From: Candidatus Latescibacterota bacterium
GTDB taxonomy: Bacteria > Latescibacterota > UBA2968 > GCA-2709665
Assembly (NCBI GenBank): GCA_030746455.1
Contig: JASLMQ010000624.1
Span: 1-9,505 of the forward strand
Reading direction: 5' to 3'
Length of the DNA stretch: 9,505 nucleotides
The number at the start of each line of letters is the position of its first letter. Within the stretch, counting starts at the first letter, position 1. Position numbers and translations under genes: made by a program. The notes beneath the pieces are model-generated. The model worked only from the letters and a program-made list of their open reading frames with translations. It had not been told where the DNA came from and searched no databases. Shown here in pieces: positions 1 to 6,851 of the stretch.

Positions 1-455
1 CTTCCCGTCGCCAGGGAGGCGGCACCAAGCGCGTTCAGGGCTTCCAGGCTGCTCGGATCGAGCTCGACCGCTCGCTGAGCCTTACGAAGCGACAGATCGG
101 GATCCCCGCTTCTGCGATACAGGATACTCAGGTTGGTGTACGCCTCCACGAGCTCGGGCTGGTGGGTGATAGCCCGGTTGTAGGCAGCCAGCGCGGCATC
201 CAGATCCCCGGTTCTCGCGAACATCGTACCCAGATTGCAGTGGGCCTCGGCGTACCCCGGGTCGAGGTTGACCGCCTGAGTGAAGGCCTGGACGGCGGAC
301 GCCGCATCTCCGCTCAATCTGAGGGCGTTGCCCAGACCGTTCCAGAGCCCAGGAGAACCGGCGTGGCGGTCCAAACCTGCCCGGTAGTCGGCGATGGCCC
401 GGTGCGGGTCTCCCTGGGACTCGTCGTCCTGGTTCCCCTCGTCTACTGGCCCCAT
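1..455 (-). CDS. TPR-repeat protein, N-terminal part (runs off left edge)
   Basis: The minus strand is open from an ATG at 455 to the window edge (151 codons, no stop), so the C-terminus is missing. After about 15 polar, acidic residues it reads as consecutive tetratricopeptide repeats. Typical phrases are GLWNGLGNALRLSGD, AVNLDPGYAEAHCNLGTMF, ITHQPELVEAYTNLSILYRR and AVELDPSSLEALNALG. No signal peptide or membrane segment is seen, so a cytoplasmic scaffold or an N-terminal array of a larger protein are both possible. The ATG directly follows an in-frame TAG, so the gene cannot begin earlier in this frame. No good ribosome binding site precedes it, so the start may lie further inside. The 5' end overlaps the start of the divergent ligase gene. 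TPR identity is secure. Function, start and full length are not. Confidence 0.8.
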   Translation of the reverse strand, partial: MGPVDEGNQDDESQGDPHRAIADYRAGLDRHAGSPGLWNGLGNALRLSGDAASAVQAFTQAVNLDPGYAEAHCNLGTMFARTGDLDAALAAYNRAITHQPELVEAYTNLSILYRRSGDPDLSLRKAQRAVELDPSSLEALNALGAASLATG

Positions 456-2315
456 CTACGCGACTACATGCTCCCGCCCAAGCTGCTGATCCTGCAGCTT
501 GCCGTTCTGGCGGTCCTCCTCGTCCTGGCAGCACGGCCACCTGCCTCGCTTCGCGTGTCGCCGCTCTGTCTTCCGGCATTCGCATACCTGCTGGCCAACG
601 CCCTGTCGGTTTCCTACGCGACGGACCGCACGTCGGCCCTCCTGGAGCTCAACAAGATCCTCAGCGGCTGCCTGCTGTTCGCTACAGCCGCCACCGTCTT
701 GCGGCCGCGTCAGCTGCGGCCACTCCTCGAGGCGTGGGCGGCCACCGCAACGGTAGTCTCCTGCCTCGGTATCCTGCAGTACCACGGCTGGCTCCCCTTC
801 GGCATCCCATCGGCGGGGCTGCCTAGCGCCACCCTTGGTTACCGAAACATCGCGGCGATGTACCTCATCCTGAGCATCCCGGTTTGTGCAGCGCTGTTCC
901 TGACGGCCCGATCAAGGCGAGAGGAGTGGCTTGGAGCCATCGCGACAGCGCTCCTGGTCGTCTTTCTGGTCTACACGCGGACCCGTGGCGCGTGGGTCGG
1001 CCTCCTCGGCAGCCTGGTGATCACCGCAGTGCTGCTGGCAGCCGCGAGACGTAGCGGCAACACAAGCCGGCTCCGTCCGGGTGCCAAGCGCCCGCTCGCG
1101 GTTGCCGCGGTCGCCCTGATCCTCGCCCTGTCGTTCCTGCCATCGGGACTTCAGAAACGGGGGCCCCAGAGTATTGACGAGAAGAAGTCTGATGTGAAGG
1201 CGGCGGTAGCCTCGGTTCTCGAGGGCGCTTCCCGGGGCCGTGTCGCCCTGTGGAAGCACACTCTGGAGATGGTCCTCGAATACCCCCTCCTTGGCGTCGG
1301 CCTCGGAAACTGGTCGGTCCACTATCCTCGCTATGACAGGGGAGACCGGGTCAGCTTCTCTGCCTCCCCGGAGCGGCCTCACTGCGACCCCCTCTGGATT
1401 CTGTCTGAGATCGGACTGCTTGGACTCGCGTGCTACCTCTGGCTTGGCCTCGCCTGTCTGGGTGCAGCATTCCGATGCATATGGACCACCGATCTGCGTA
1501 CCCGCTGGATCGGGACGGGATGCTTCTCAGGAATCGCGGCCATCGTGGGCCACAGTGCCTTCAGCTTCCCTCGAGAGAGGGTCACGCCCACAGTCTTCTT
1601 CTGGCTCCTTCTGGGCCTTCTGGCCGCGCTGGACCCATCAACCCGTACGTGGGTCCTGAGGAAGCGGACCGCACGGACGGTTCTGGTGTTCGCAATCGCC
1701 ATCGCCATCGCACAGGTCGTCTTCAGTTGGCGCCTCTTCCGCTTCGAATCGCACATGAGGCGTGCCGTTGTCGCCGAGAGGCTCCAGGATTGGGCAGGGG
1801 TGGCAAGAGAGACGGCCGCGGCTCTCGATTCGGGTCCCCTTCACCCCGAGGCCGTCCACCTGAGGGGGTACGCCCTCAACCAGATCGGCGACTACGCATC
1901 TTCGGACAGGCATTACCGGACGGCGATCGACAGACGCCCATACGATATCCAGTTGCTCAACGGCGCCGCAATCGCGGCCCAGGGGCTTGGGCATTTGGAC
2001 GAGGCATTGGATTGCTACCGGCGCGCGCTTGACATCGTGCCGGATCTGCCGGATATCTACTACAACATGGGAGATCTGCATCGCCGGTCGGGCCATGCGG
2101 GTGCCGCAGTAGATGCCTACCGTCGCACCGTCGAGCTTCGTCCAGACGATGCCGGGGCCCACTTTGCCCTCGGGGAGCTGTTGACCCGACGGGGGGACTG
2201 GGCCGAAGCCATCCAGGCCTACCGGGGATTCCTGAGTCACTGGAAAGGCGACCCCCGCTATGCGGAGATCGCCGAGGGCCGAATCGACACGCTGAAGTCG
2301 CATCACAGGAAATAG
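363..2315 (+). CDS. O-antigen ligase/polymerase-like membrane protein with C-terminal TPR array (paralogue 1)
   Basis: A 650-residue protein with about 12 hydrophobic segments (residues ~15-460) followed by about five TPR units (~470-640). Membrane-domain landmarks are GILQYH, GYRNIAAMY, RTRGAW (~206-211), SRGR (~290-293) and a large loop with RPHCDPLW before GLLG. This is the Wzy_C/O-antigen ligase pattern, in which polymerised glycan is transferred from a lipid carrier to an acceptor at the outer face of the inner membrane. The frame stays open to an ATG at 162, but 162-362 is the antisense of the TPR gene. I chose the GTG at 363 because AGGAG (351-355) lies seven bases ahead and the resulting N-terminus matches the downstream paralogue in length. 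GTG 402 and ATG 468 are alternatives. The Asn after the loop His is Cys here (His340-Cys341). Family is secure; substrate is unknown. Confidence 0.85.
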   Translation: MAVQTCPVVGDGPVRVSLGLVVLVPLVYWPHLRDYMLPPKLLILQLAVLAVLLVLAARPPASLRVSPLCLPAFAYLLANALSVSYATDRTSALLELNKILSGCLLFATAATVLRPRQLRPLLEAWAATATVVSCLGILQYHGWLPFGIPSAGLPSATLGYRNIAAMYLILSIPVCAALFLTARSRREEWLGAIATALLVVFLVYTRTRGAWVGLLGSLVITAVLLAAARRSGNTSRLRPGAKRPLAVAAVALILALSFLPSGLQKRGPQSIDEKKSDVKAAVASVLEGASRGRVALWKHTLEMVLEYPLLGVGLGNWSVHYPRYDRGDRVSFSASPERPHCDPLWILSEIGLLGLACYLWLGLACLGAAFRCIWTTDLRTRWIGTGCFSGIAAIVGHSAFSFPRERVTPTVFFWLLLGLLAALDPSTRTWVLRKRTARTVLVFAIAIAIAQVVFSWRLFRFESHMRRAVVAERLQDWAGVARETAAALDSGPLHPEAVHLRGYALNQIGDYASSDRHYRTAIDRRPYDIQLLNGAAIAAQGLGHLDEALDCYRRALDIVPDLPDIYYNMGDLHRRSGHAGAAVDAYRRTVELRPDDAGAHFALGELLTRRGDWAEAIQAYRGFLSHWKGDPRYAEIAEGRIDTLKSHHRK

Positions 2316-2324
2316 GCACGCCCT

Positions 2325-4469
2325 ATGTCGGAGCAACCCACGATTGGCTCACGGCTCTCGGTAGGCGCTATCGGCGCCATGCTCGTCGCCGTGCCCCTCG
2401 CCTACGCACCCCTCCCGTTCATTCTCCCCGAACCGATTTACGAATACGCGCTGCTTCCCAAGCGGGTTGTACTTCACGCTTGCGCGGCCGTCGCCGTGCT
2501 CGGATGGCTGATTCATACGAGGTGGGGCCGCGACCTTCGCCTTGCGTCCAGCTCACTCATCCTGCCTCTGTTCTGCTACACCGGAATCGCGTTGCTGTCG
2601 ATGCCACTGACCACGCATCCGGTCGACAGCCTGGCGGAATTCAGCGGGCAGGTCGTGTACGTTGCGCTCCTTTTGGTGGGCGCCAACGTGGTGGGCCGCG
2701 AAGGCTTTCGATCCCTGCTCTGGCCAAGCGCCGTCGCGGGCCTGATTGTGGCCCTCATCGGCATCCTGCAGTACCACGACCTCGCCTTTCTTGGCATCCC
2801 AACAAACGGTCACCCCAGCTCGACGTTTGGATACCGGAATTTCGCGGCGATGTACCTGGTCTGTGCGTTGCCCTTGGCCGCGCTGCTGTTCCTGGACGCC
2901 TCAGGGTTTGCGGCAGCATTGCTCGGGGCCGTCTCCTCGGTCTCCATGGCGACCTATCTGGTCTATACACGTACGCGAGGGGCGTGGATCGGCGTGGGAA
3001 TCGGTGTCCTGATCGTCGCGGGATTCGTCGTCGTGCGTCCGGAGCTTCGGTCTGCATTCCTGACGGCCCTCCGGCCCCGCGTGGCCCGCGCGAAGATCGT
3101 GCTGCTCGCTTGCTGTGCATTGGCTTTCGCAGTGCTCGCACCCTTGCCGGCCAGGTTTCAGGATACCGGCCTCCAGCGCTTCGACGAAAAGAAGGCGGAT
3201 ATCGCCTCGGCGCTCACGTCGGTCTTCGCCAGGCATGGAAGCCGGGGGCGGACCACGATGTGGCTCAACACCGGTGACCTGATCCTCGATCACCCCCTGA
3301 TCGGTACAGGCCCGGGTGGTTGGCAGCGGACCTATCCGGCCTATGATCGAGGGGCGATGATCCGTAGCAACACCGTGCCAGCTCGCCCGCACAATGACTA
3401 CCTCTGGATCGCGTCCGACTACGGGTTGGCCGGACTCGCGGTCTACATCTGGTTCATCATGGCAGGATTCGTGGCTCTACTCAGGTTGGGCCGGACCTCA
3501 GATAGATTCTGGTGCCTTGCTGCCCCCTTGCTCGCAATCGCATTGCTTGCCACGCTCGGACACGCCGCCTTCAGCTTTCCAAGAGAACGCCCGCAAGCCA
3601 TGATGTTCCTCTACCTCTTGTTGGGTATCGTCGCCGGTGCCACCTCTGGGGGCCGACCCTTGGGCGTCCCACGCAAGATCGGCTTGTCCTTGCTCGGCCT
3701 TCTGCTGGTGGTGGCAGTGGCCACCGTCGGCCTCTCACTCAGGCAGATTCGCTTCGACGGCCACTACCATCGCGCCCTCCTGGCCGAAGATGAAATGAAC
3801 TGGCCCAAGGTGCGTGCCGAGGCCGAGGCCGGCCTCCGACTGGGACCCTTCCGCACCCACATGCTCGTCATCCTGGGGCGCGCCCACGAGAAGCACCGTC
3901 GACACGCGGATGCCGAGTCGGCCTACCGGAAGGCCCTGCGCTATGAGCCTAACTCCTGGCACGCGCACAACGGCCTCGGAATCATCCTCAAGCGCGAGGG
4001 AAGCTACGACGAAGCACTCTCCCATTACCGCCGTGCACTCGAGATCGCGCCGAAGGCCAACGCCGTGAGGACGAACCTGGGCGCCCTCTACAGGAGTATG
4101 GGGGACCCTGTGGGTGCGGAGCAAGAGTACCGGACCGTCCTTCAGCTTGATCCGGAAGACGCGGGCGCCCTGAACAACCTGGGCAACATCCTTAAAACGA
4201 AGGGACAGCTGGACAGCGCCCTTGTCTGCTTCAGCCGTGCGCTGGAGGCTGATCCCCGGTTGGGCCAGGCATACTACAACCTTGGGGACCTCCATTTCGA
4301 GGCCGGCCGGTACCGGGAGGCGCAGGCGGGATTCGAAGCGTTTCTGCGCGTCTGGAAGGGGAGTTCGGAATTCGTCGATCAGGCGAGAAGGCGGATCGAG
4401 TCCTGCAAGGAGGGCAAAAAATCGGGGGCACGCATTAGTGCGTGCCCCCTCAGGGGTCGGGCTCAATGA
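2325..4469 (+). CDS. O-antigen ligase/polymerase-like membrane protein with C-terminal TPR array (paralogue 2)
   Basis: A 714-residue protein starting nine bases after the stop of the previous gene, so the two are probably co-transcribed. It has the same plan: a multi-pass membrane domain (~15-475) and then about six TPR units (~485-695). Shared landmarks are GILQYH, GYRNFAAMY, YTRTRGAW, DEKKAD, SRGR (~306-309), YDRGAM, RPHNDYLW and HAAFSFPRERP. The loop reads His356-Asn357, nine residues, then GLAG, which fits the H[NSQ]X9GXX[GTV] pattern described for WaaL-type ligases. Paralogue 1 departs from it. The paralogues probably arose by tandem duplication and act in surface glycan assembly, with the TPRs as a protein-docking platform. 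The last ~14 codons run through the terminator hairpin of the convergent small gene, so the C-terminal tail is probably non-functional. The start is supported by alignment with paralogue 1; its ribosome binding site is weak. Confidence 0.88.
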   Translation: MSEQPTIGSRLSVGAIGAMLVAVPLAYAPLPFILPEPIYEYALLPKRVVLHACAAVAVLGWLIHTRWGRDLRLASSSLILPLFCYTGIALLSMPLTTHPVDSLAEFSGQVVYVALLLVGANVVGREGFRSLLWPSAVAGLIVALIGILQYHDLAFLGIPTNGHPSSTFGYRNFAAMYLVCALPLAALLFLDASGFAAALLGAVSSVSMATYLVYTRTRGAWIGVGIGVLIVAGFVVVRPELRSAFLTALRPRVARAKIVLLACCALAFAVLAPLPARFQDTGLQRFDEKKADIASALTSVFARHGSRGRTTMWLNTGDLILDHPLIGTGPGGWQRTYPAYDRGAMIRSNTVPARPHNDYLWIASDYGLAGLAVYIWFIMAGFVALLRLGRTSDRFWCLAAPLLAIALLATLGHAAFSFPRERPQAMMFLYLLLGIVAGATSGGRPLGVPRKIGLSLLGLLLVVAVATVGLSLRQIRFDGHYHRALLAEDEMNWPKVRAEAEAGLRLGPFRTHMLVILGRAHEKHRRHADAESAYRKALRYEPNSWHAHNGLGIILKREGSYDEALSHYRRALEIAPKANAVRTNLGALYRSMGDPVGAEQEYRTVLQLDPEDAGALNNLGNILKTKGQLDSALVCFSRALEADPRLGQAYYNLGDLHFEAGRYREAQAGFEAFLRVWKGSSEFVDQARRRIESCKEGKKSGARISACPLRGRAQ
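4416..4449 (-). terminator. Factor-independent terminator of the small membrane-protein gene
   Basis: GGGGGCACGCA (4424-4434) and TGCGTGCCCCC (4439-4449) form a perfect 11-bp stem with a four-base loop. On the minus strand the stem is followed two bases later by six Ts (A-run at 4416-4421). It lies about 33 bases after the stop of the 41-residue minus-strand gene. On the plus strand no T-run follows, so it is oriented to end minus-strand transcripts. It sits inside the 3' end of the plus-strand ligase gene. Confidence 0.85.
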
Positions 4470-4482
4470 TCAGGTTCGCCCG

Positions 4483-4608
4483 TCACCGCATCTGCCGGAA
4501 GCTCTCGAAACGCCTCGTCTTCTGGTCGTGGTACTCCACCACCACGACGGAAAGGGCACCAAGAACGAAGACCGACACACCGATGAACGGGATGACCCAG
4601 AGACCCAT
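4483..4608 (-). CDS. Small single-pass membrane protein (41 aa)
   Basis: The reading frame runs from ATG (4608-4606) to TGA (4485-4483). GGGAG lies nine bases upstream of the ATG. Residues 2-24 are an uninterrupted hydrophobic stretch (begins MGLWVIPFIGVSVFVLG). A basic, polar cytoplasmic tail follows (EYHDQKTRRFESFRQMR). Codon third positions are mostly G or C, as in the neighbouring genes, and a classical terminator follows the stop, so I think it is a real gene. It resembles short one-helix proteins such as PspB only in general layout, and I do not recognise a family. It is convergent with the ligase pair and divergent from rpsT. No convincing promoter is visible in the 185 bases upstream. 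Confidence 0.65.
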   Translation of the reverse strand: MGLWVIPFIGVSVFVLGALSVVVVEYHDQKTRRFESFRQMR

Positions 4609-4709
4609 ATCTCGTATCTCCCAGTGTCTGGGGTTAGAACGGCAATGGCTGGACTTCCATCTTCTGTCCTTTTATCGGCATATCCGGCCCCAACTTTTGC
4701 AGAAATCTG

Positions 4710-4738
4710 TTGTGTGCACCGACCAATCTTGTTACATT
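4710..4738 (+). promoter_or_regulatory. Probable sigma-70-type promoter of rpsT
   Basis: TTGTGT (4710-4715) and TACATT (4733-4738) are separated by 17 bases. They match the consensus boxes at 3/6 and 4/6 positions. Transcription would begin near 4745, about 50 bases before the rpsT start codon. It is the best-spaced candidate between the small membrane-protein gene and rpsT. Moderate confidence. Confidence 0.45.
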
Positions 4739-4793
4739 AAGGCCCGCTGAATCAGTAAATCGCTTCCAGCAAAGGATGTTAAGGAGGGTACCG

Positions 4794-5051
4794 TTGCCCA
4801 CTCTGAGATCATCTTACAAGAGACTCCGACAGAACCGCAAGGCTCGGATCCGCAACAGGGCCGCGCGATCACTGCTCCGTACTTCGATCAAGAAGGCACA
4901 GGCCGCCACAGGCAGAGAGGAGGCCCTGGCGCTTCTTCCCGGCGCCATGTCCGTCATAGACAGAAGTGTCAAGAAGGGCGTGATCCATCGCAACATGGCA
5001 GCCCGGTACAAGTCCAGGCTCACCCGGCGCGTCGGAGCTTTGGAGACGTAA
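4794..5051 (+). CDS. rpsT: 30S ribosomal protein S20
   Basis: An 85-residue, very basic protein beginning (M)PTLRSSYKRLRQNRKARIRN and containing RAARSLLRTSIKKA and the C-terminal VIHRNMAARYKSRLTRRV. This is the three-helix S20 pattern that binds 16S rRNA in the small subunit, and the length is normal (E. coli 87). The start is the TTG at 4794, five bases after AAGGAGGG (4781-4788). The frame is open upstream to an ATG at 4710, but that would add 28 residues foreign to S20 and overlap the promoter. E. coli rpsT also starts with UUG, and there the weak codon is part of translational self-regulation. The gene is monocistronic, with its own promoter and terminator. Confidence 0.95.
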   Translation: MPTLRSSYKRLRQNRKARIRNRAARSLLRTSIKKAQAATGREEALALLPGAMSVIDRSVKKGVIHRNMAARYKSRLTRRVGALET

Positions 5052-5076
5052 GCCGAGCACGAATACGCACGTAAAA

Positions 5077-5116
5077 GGGCCCGGTGCCGCTCTCGGCACC
5101 GGGCCCTGGTCTTTTT
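5077..5116 (+). terminator. Bidirectional terminator between rpsT and cysK
   Basis: A perfect 13-bp GC-rich stem (5077-5089 with 5094-5106) has a four-base loop, CTCT. On the plus strand it is followed by TGGTC and then TTTTT (5112-5116). On the minus strand it is followed by TTTT (A-run 5073-5076). It lies 25 bases after the rpsT stop and 19 bases after the stop of the convergent cysK gene, so it can end both transcripts. Confidence 0.92.
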
Positions 5117-5135
5117 CAACACCTCACGACTCAAT

Positions 5136-6062
5136 CTAATGGAATAGGAACGTACCCAAGTATCGCTCTCCCGAATCCGGCAGGATCACCACCACCTGAC
5201 GATCTCGGCCGAGCTCCGCTGCGATCTCCACTGTCGCGTGCACCGCGGCGCCCGATGAGAATCCCGCAAAGATGCCCTCCTCCCGCGCAAGCCGCCGGGC
5301 CATCGACCGCGCATCCGAATTCGTCACCACGACGACACGGTCAAACACCTCCGTATCGAGGACATCGGGTATCATCCCGGCGCCCAGGCCGTCGATCTCC
5401 GTCGGCCCGGGCTCTCCGCCCGACAGCACCGGCGAGTCTGCGGGCTCTACCCCAACGACCAGCACATCCGCGCGTAGGTCTTTCAGTGACTGTCCTACGC
5501 CCGTGAGCGTTCCCCCGGTCCCGACACCGGCCACAAAGGCGTCGGGTGGACCGTCCATCTGGGCAACGATCTCGCGGGCCGTGGTCCGCCTGTGGATTTC
5601 AGGATTCGCCGGGTTCTCGAACTGCTGAGGGAGGAAGACGTCGTCACGGCCCTTCTCGAGTGCCACGGCCTCCTCGATGGCGCCCCTGATCCCCTTCTCG
5701 GGCGGCGTGAGTACCACCTCCGCCCCGTAGGCGGTGAGGATCTTCTGTCGCTCTTCACTCACCCCTTCCGGCATGGTGATGACCATTCGATAGCCCTTGA
5801 CCGCCGCAACCATGGCGAGCCCGATTCCCGTGTTGCCGCTTGTGGGCTCCACGATAGTCATCCCCGGCCTGAGACTGCCCGCCGTCTCGGCGGCCTCCAC
5901 CATGGCCACGGCGATGCGATCCTTCACGCTCCCCGCCGGATTGTAGAACTCGAGCTTGGCCCAGACATCGGCGCTCTGTCCTCGGACGACCCGGCTGAGC
6001 CGGACCACCGGCGTGGCACCGACGAGGTCCAAAACGGTCAAGCCTTTGCTGGGTGTTCTCAT
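5136..6062 (-). CDS. cysK: PLP-dependent cysteine synthase (O-acetylserine sulfhydrylase type)
   Basis: A 308-residue fold-type II PLP enzyme that forms cysteine from an activated serine and a sulfur donor. Visible landmarks (numbered from the ATG) are NPAGSVKDR with the PLP lysine K47, the substrate loop TSGNTG (74-79), the phosphate-binding GVGTGGT (179-185), GFSSGA (~267-272) and PDSGERY (~295-301). QQFENPANPEIHRRTT is typical of CysK. It ends at FLFH and lacks the long C-terminal tail of mycobacterial CysM. ATG 6062 gives the usual family N-terminus. A TTG at 6068 directly after the regulator's stop would add two residues. It is last in the cluster, six bases after the CymR-like gene. The CysO/Mec neighbours suggest it may accept sulfur from CysO thiocarboxylate, possibly besides sulfide. 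Substrate choice cannot be read from the sequence. Confidence 0.93.
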   Translation of the reverse strand: MRTPSKGLTVLDLVGATPVVRLSRVVRGQSADVWAKLEFYNPAGSVKDRIAVAMVEAAETAGSLRPGMTIVEPTSGNTGIGLAMVAAVKGYRMVITMPEGVSEERQKILTAYGAEVVLTPPEKGIRGAIEEAVALEKGRDDVFLPQQFENPANPEIHRRTTAREIVAQMDGPPDAFVAGVGTGGTLTGVGQSLKDLRADVLVVGVEPADSPVLSGGEPGPTEIDGLGAGMIPDVLDTEVFDRVVVVTNSDARSMARRLAREEGIFAGFSSGAAVHATVEIAAELGRDRQVVVILPDSGERYLGTFLFH

Positions 6063-6068
6063 AGGCAA

Positions 6069-6503
6069 TCAGATCCGGTAAACGATTCGCTTCTGCCGCA
6101 TCTGGTGCCTGCGGCAGAGGTCGCCGAACGTGGTGGAATTCAGCACCCCTTCGATGGCCTCCTCTACCTCCCGCCAGACCTCCTGGACAACCTCCTGACA
6201 GTCGCCATTCTTGCCGGCATCGTCACCCTCACCGAGGAGGTCCACGGGGCCCTCCAGCGCCGCCACGGCCTCGCCCACTGTGGTGTCATCCGGGTGCCTG
6301 GCCAGCGAATGTCCCCCCTTGGGGCCGCGGACGCTCCGAACCAGGCCGGCCTTGCGGAGCATGTTCAGCAGCTGAACCAGGTACGCTTCCGGAATGCCCT
6401 GGCGCGCCGCGATGTCCGCGCTCTGCACGTTCCCCTGATCGTGGTTCAGCGCCAAATCGAACACCGCGCGCAGTCCGTAGGTGCCCTTCGCAGAGATCCT
6501 CAT
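6069..6503 (-). CDS. Rrf2-family regulator, CymR-like
   Basis: A 144-residue Rrf2 protein with the typical start MRISAKGTYGLRAVFDLA, a winged helix (~1-65, including LVQLLNMLRKAGLVRSVRG and the wing PKGGHSLAR) and a dimerisation helix EVWREVEEAIEGVLNSTTFGDL. Only two cysteines are present, Cys102 and Cys130. The three-cysteine iron-sulfur signature of IscR/NsrR/RirA is therefore absent, as in CymR, the cysteine-metabolism repressor of Bacillus and Staphylococcus. CymR works in complex with CysK, and here the adjacent downstream gene is cysK. The protein ends VYRI, with a terminal isoleucine (see findings). GGGGAGG lies ten bases before the ATG. It probably represses this cluster when cysteine is plentiful. 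Family is certain; the CymR assignment rests on sequence pattern and context. Confidence 0.9.
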   Translation of the reverse strand: MRISAKGTYGLRAVFDLALNHDQGNVQSADIAARQGIPEAYLVQLLNMLRKAGLVRSVRGPKGGHSLARHPDDTTVGEAVAALEGPVDLLGEGDDAGKNGDCQEVVQEVWREVEEAIEGVLNSTTFGDLCRRHQMRQKRIVYRI

Positions 6504-6569
6504 GTTCTGCGCGCCTCCCCTCGATCGATCCGATGTCCTACTGAGTGCCGTTCGTGTTCACTTACCGGC

Positions 6570-6851
6570 CTAGCCACACCCGCCCGCAATCGCGGGCACG
6601 ATGGTTATGCTGTCGCCGTCCTTGAGCGACGTCCCGGTGCCGTCCAGGAACCGGATATCCTCGTCGTTGACGTACACGTTCACAAAGCGCCTTACCTCGC
6701 CGGCCTCATCGACCAGGTTCTGGCGGATGCCCTCGTGCTGGGACTCCATGTTGGAAAGGACTTCGCCAACGGTGGCACCCTCGATGTCGACTTCAGCCTG
6801 ATCGTTCGTGTACTTCCGAAGCGGCGTTGGGATCCGCACCTTGACACCCAT
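6570..6851 (-). CDS. cysO: CysO-like sulfur-carrier protein (ThiS/MoaD family) with Gly-Gly-Cys-Gly tail
   Basis: A 93-residue beta-grasp (ubiquitin-like) carrier. It starts MGVKVRIPTPLRKYTNDQ and contains VRRFVNVYVNDEDIRFLDG and DGDSITIVPAIAGG, which closely resembles mycobacterial CysO. In that pathway the C-terminal di-glycine is adenylylated and converted to a thiocarboxylate. CysM uses this to make a CysO-cysteine adduct, and Mec hydrolyses it to free cysteine. Here the protein does not end at the di-glycine: the codons read GGC GGG TGT GGC TAG, giving Gly90-Gly91-Cys92-Gly93. It must be trimmed before activation. A very strong ribosome binding site (AAGGAGGAG, six bases before the ATG) suggests high expression. 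Gaps are 56 bases upstream to the FAD gene and 66 bases downstream to the regulator. Confidence 0.92.
   Translation of the reverse strand: MGVKVRIPTPLRKYTNDQAEVDIEGATVGEVLSNMESQHEGIRQNLVDEAGEVRRFVNVYVNDEDIRFLDGTGTSLKDGDSITIVPAIAGGCG

Noticed and set aside
162..362. Upstream extension of ligase paralogue 1 to ATG 162
   Set aside because: These 67 codons are antisense to a clear TPR coding frame, have no hydrophobic or ligase-like content and are absent from paralogue 2.
3735..4466. Minus-strand 243-codon open frame
   Set aside because: It is a shadow of the TPR part of paralogue 2, which has perfect TPR periodicity on the plus strand.
6504..6569. Operator (GATCGATC palindrome) before the CymR-like gene
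   Set aside because: A short self-complementary 8-mer in GC-rich DNA with no promoter nearby is not enough evidence.
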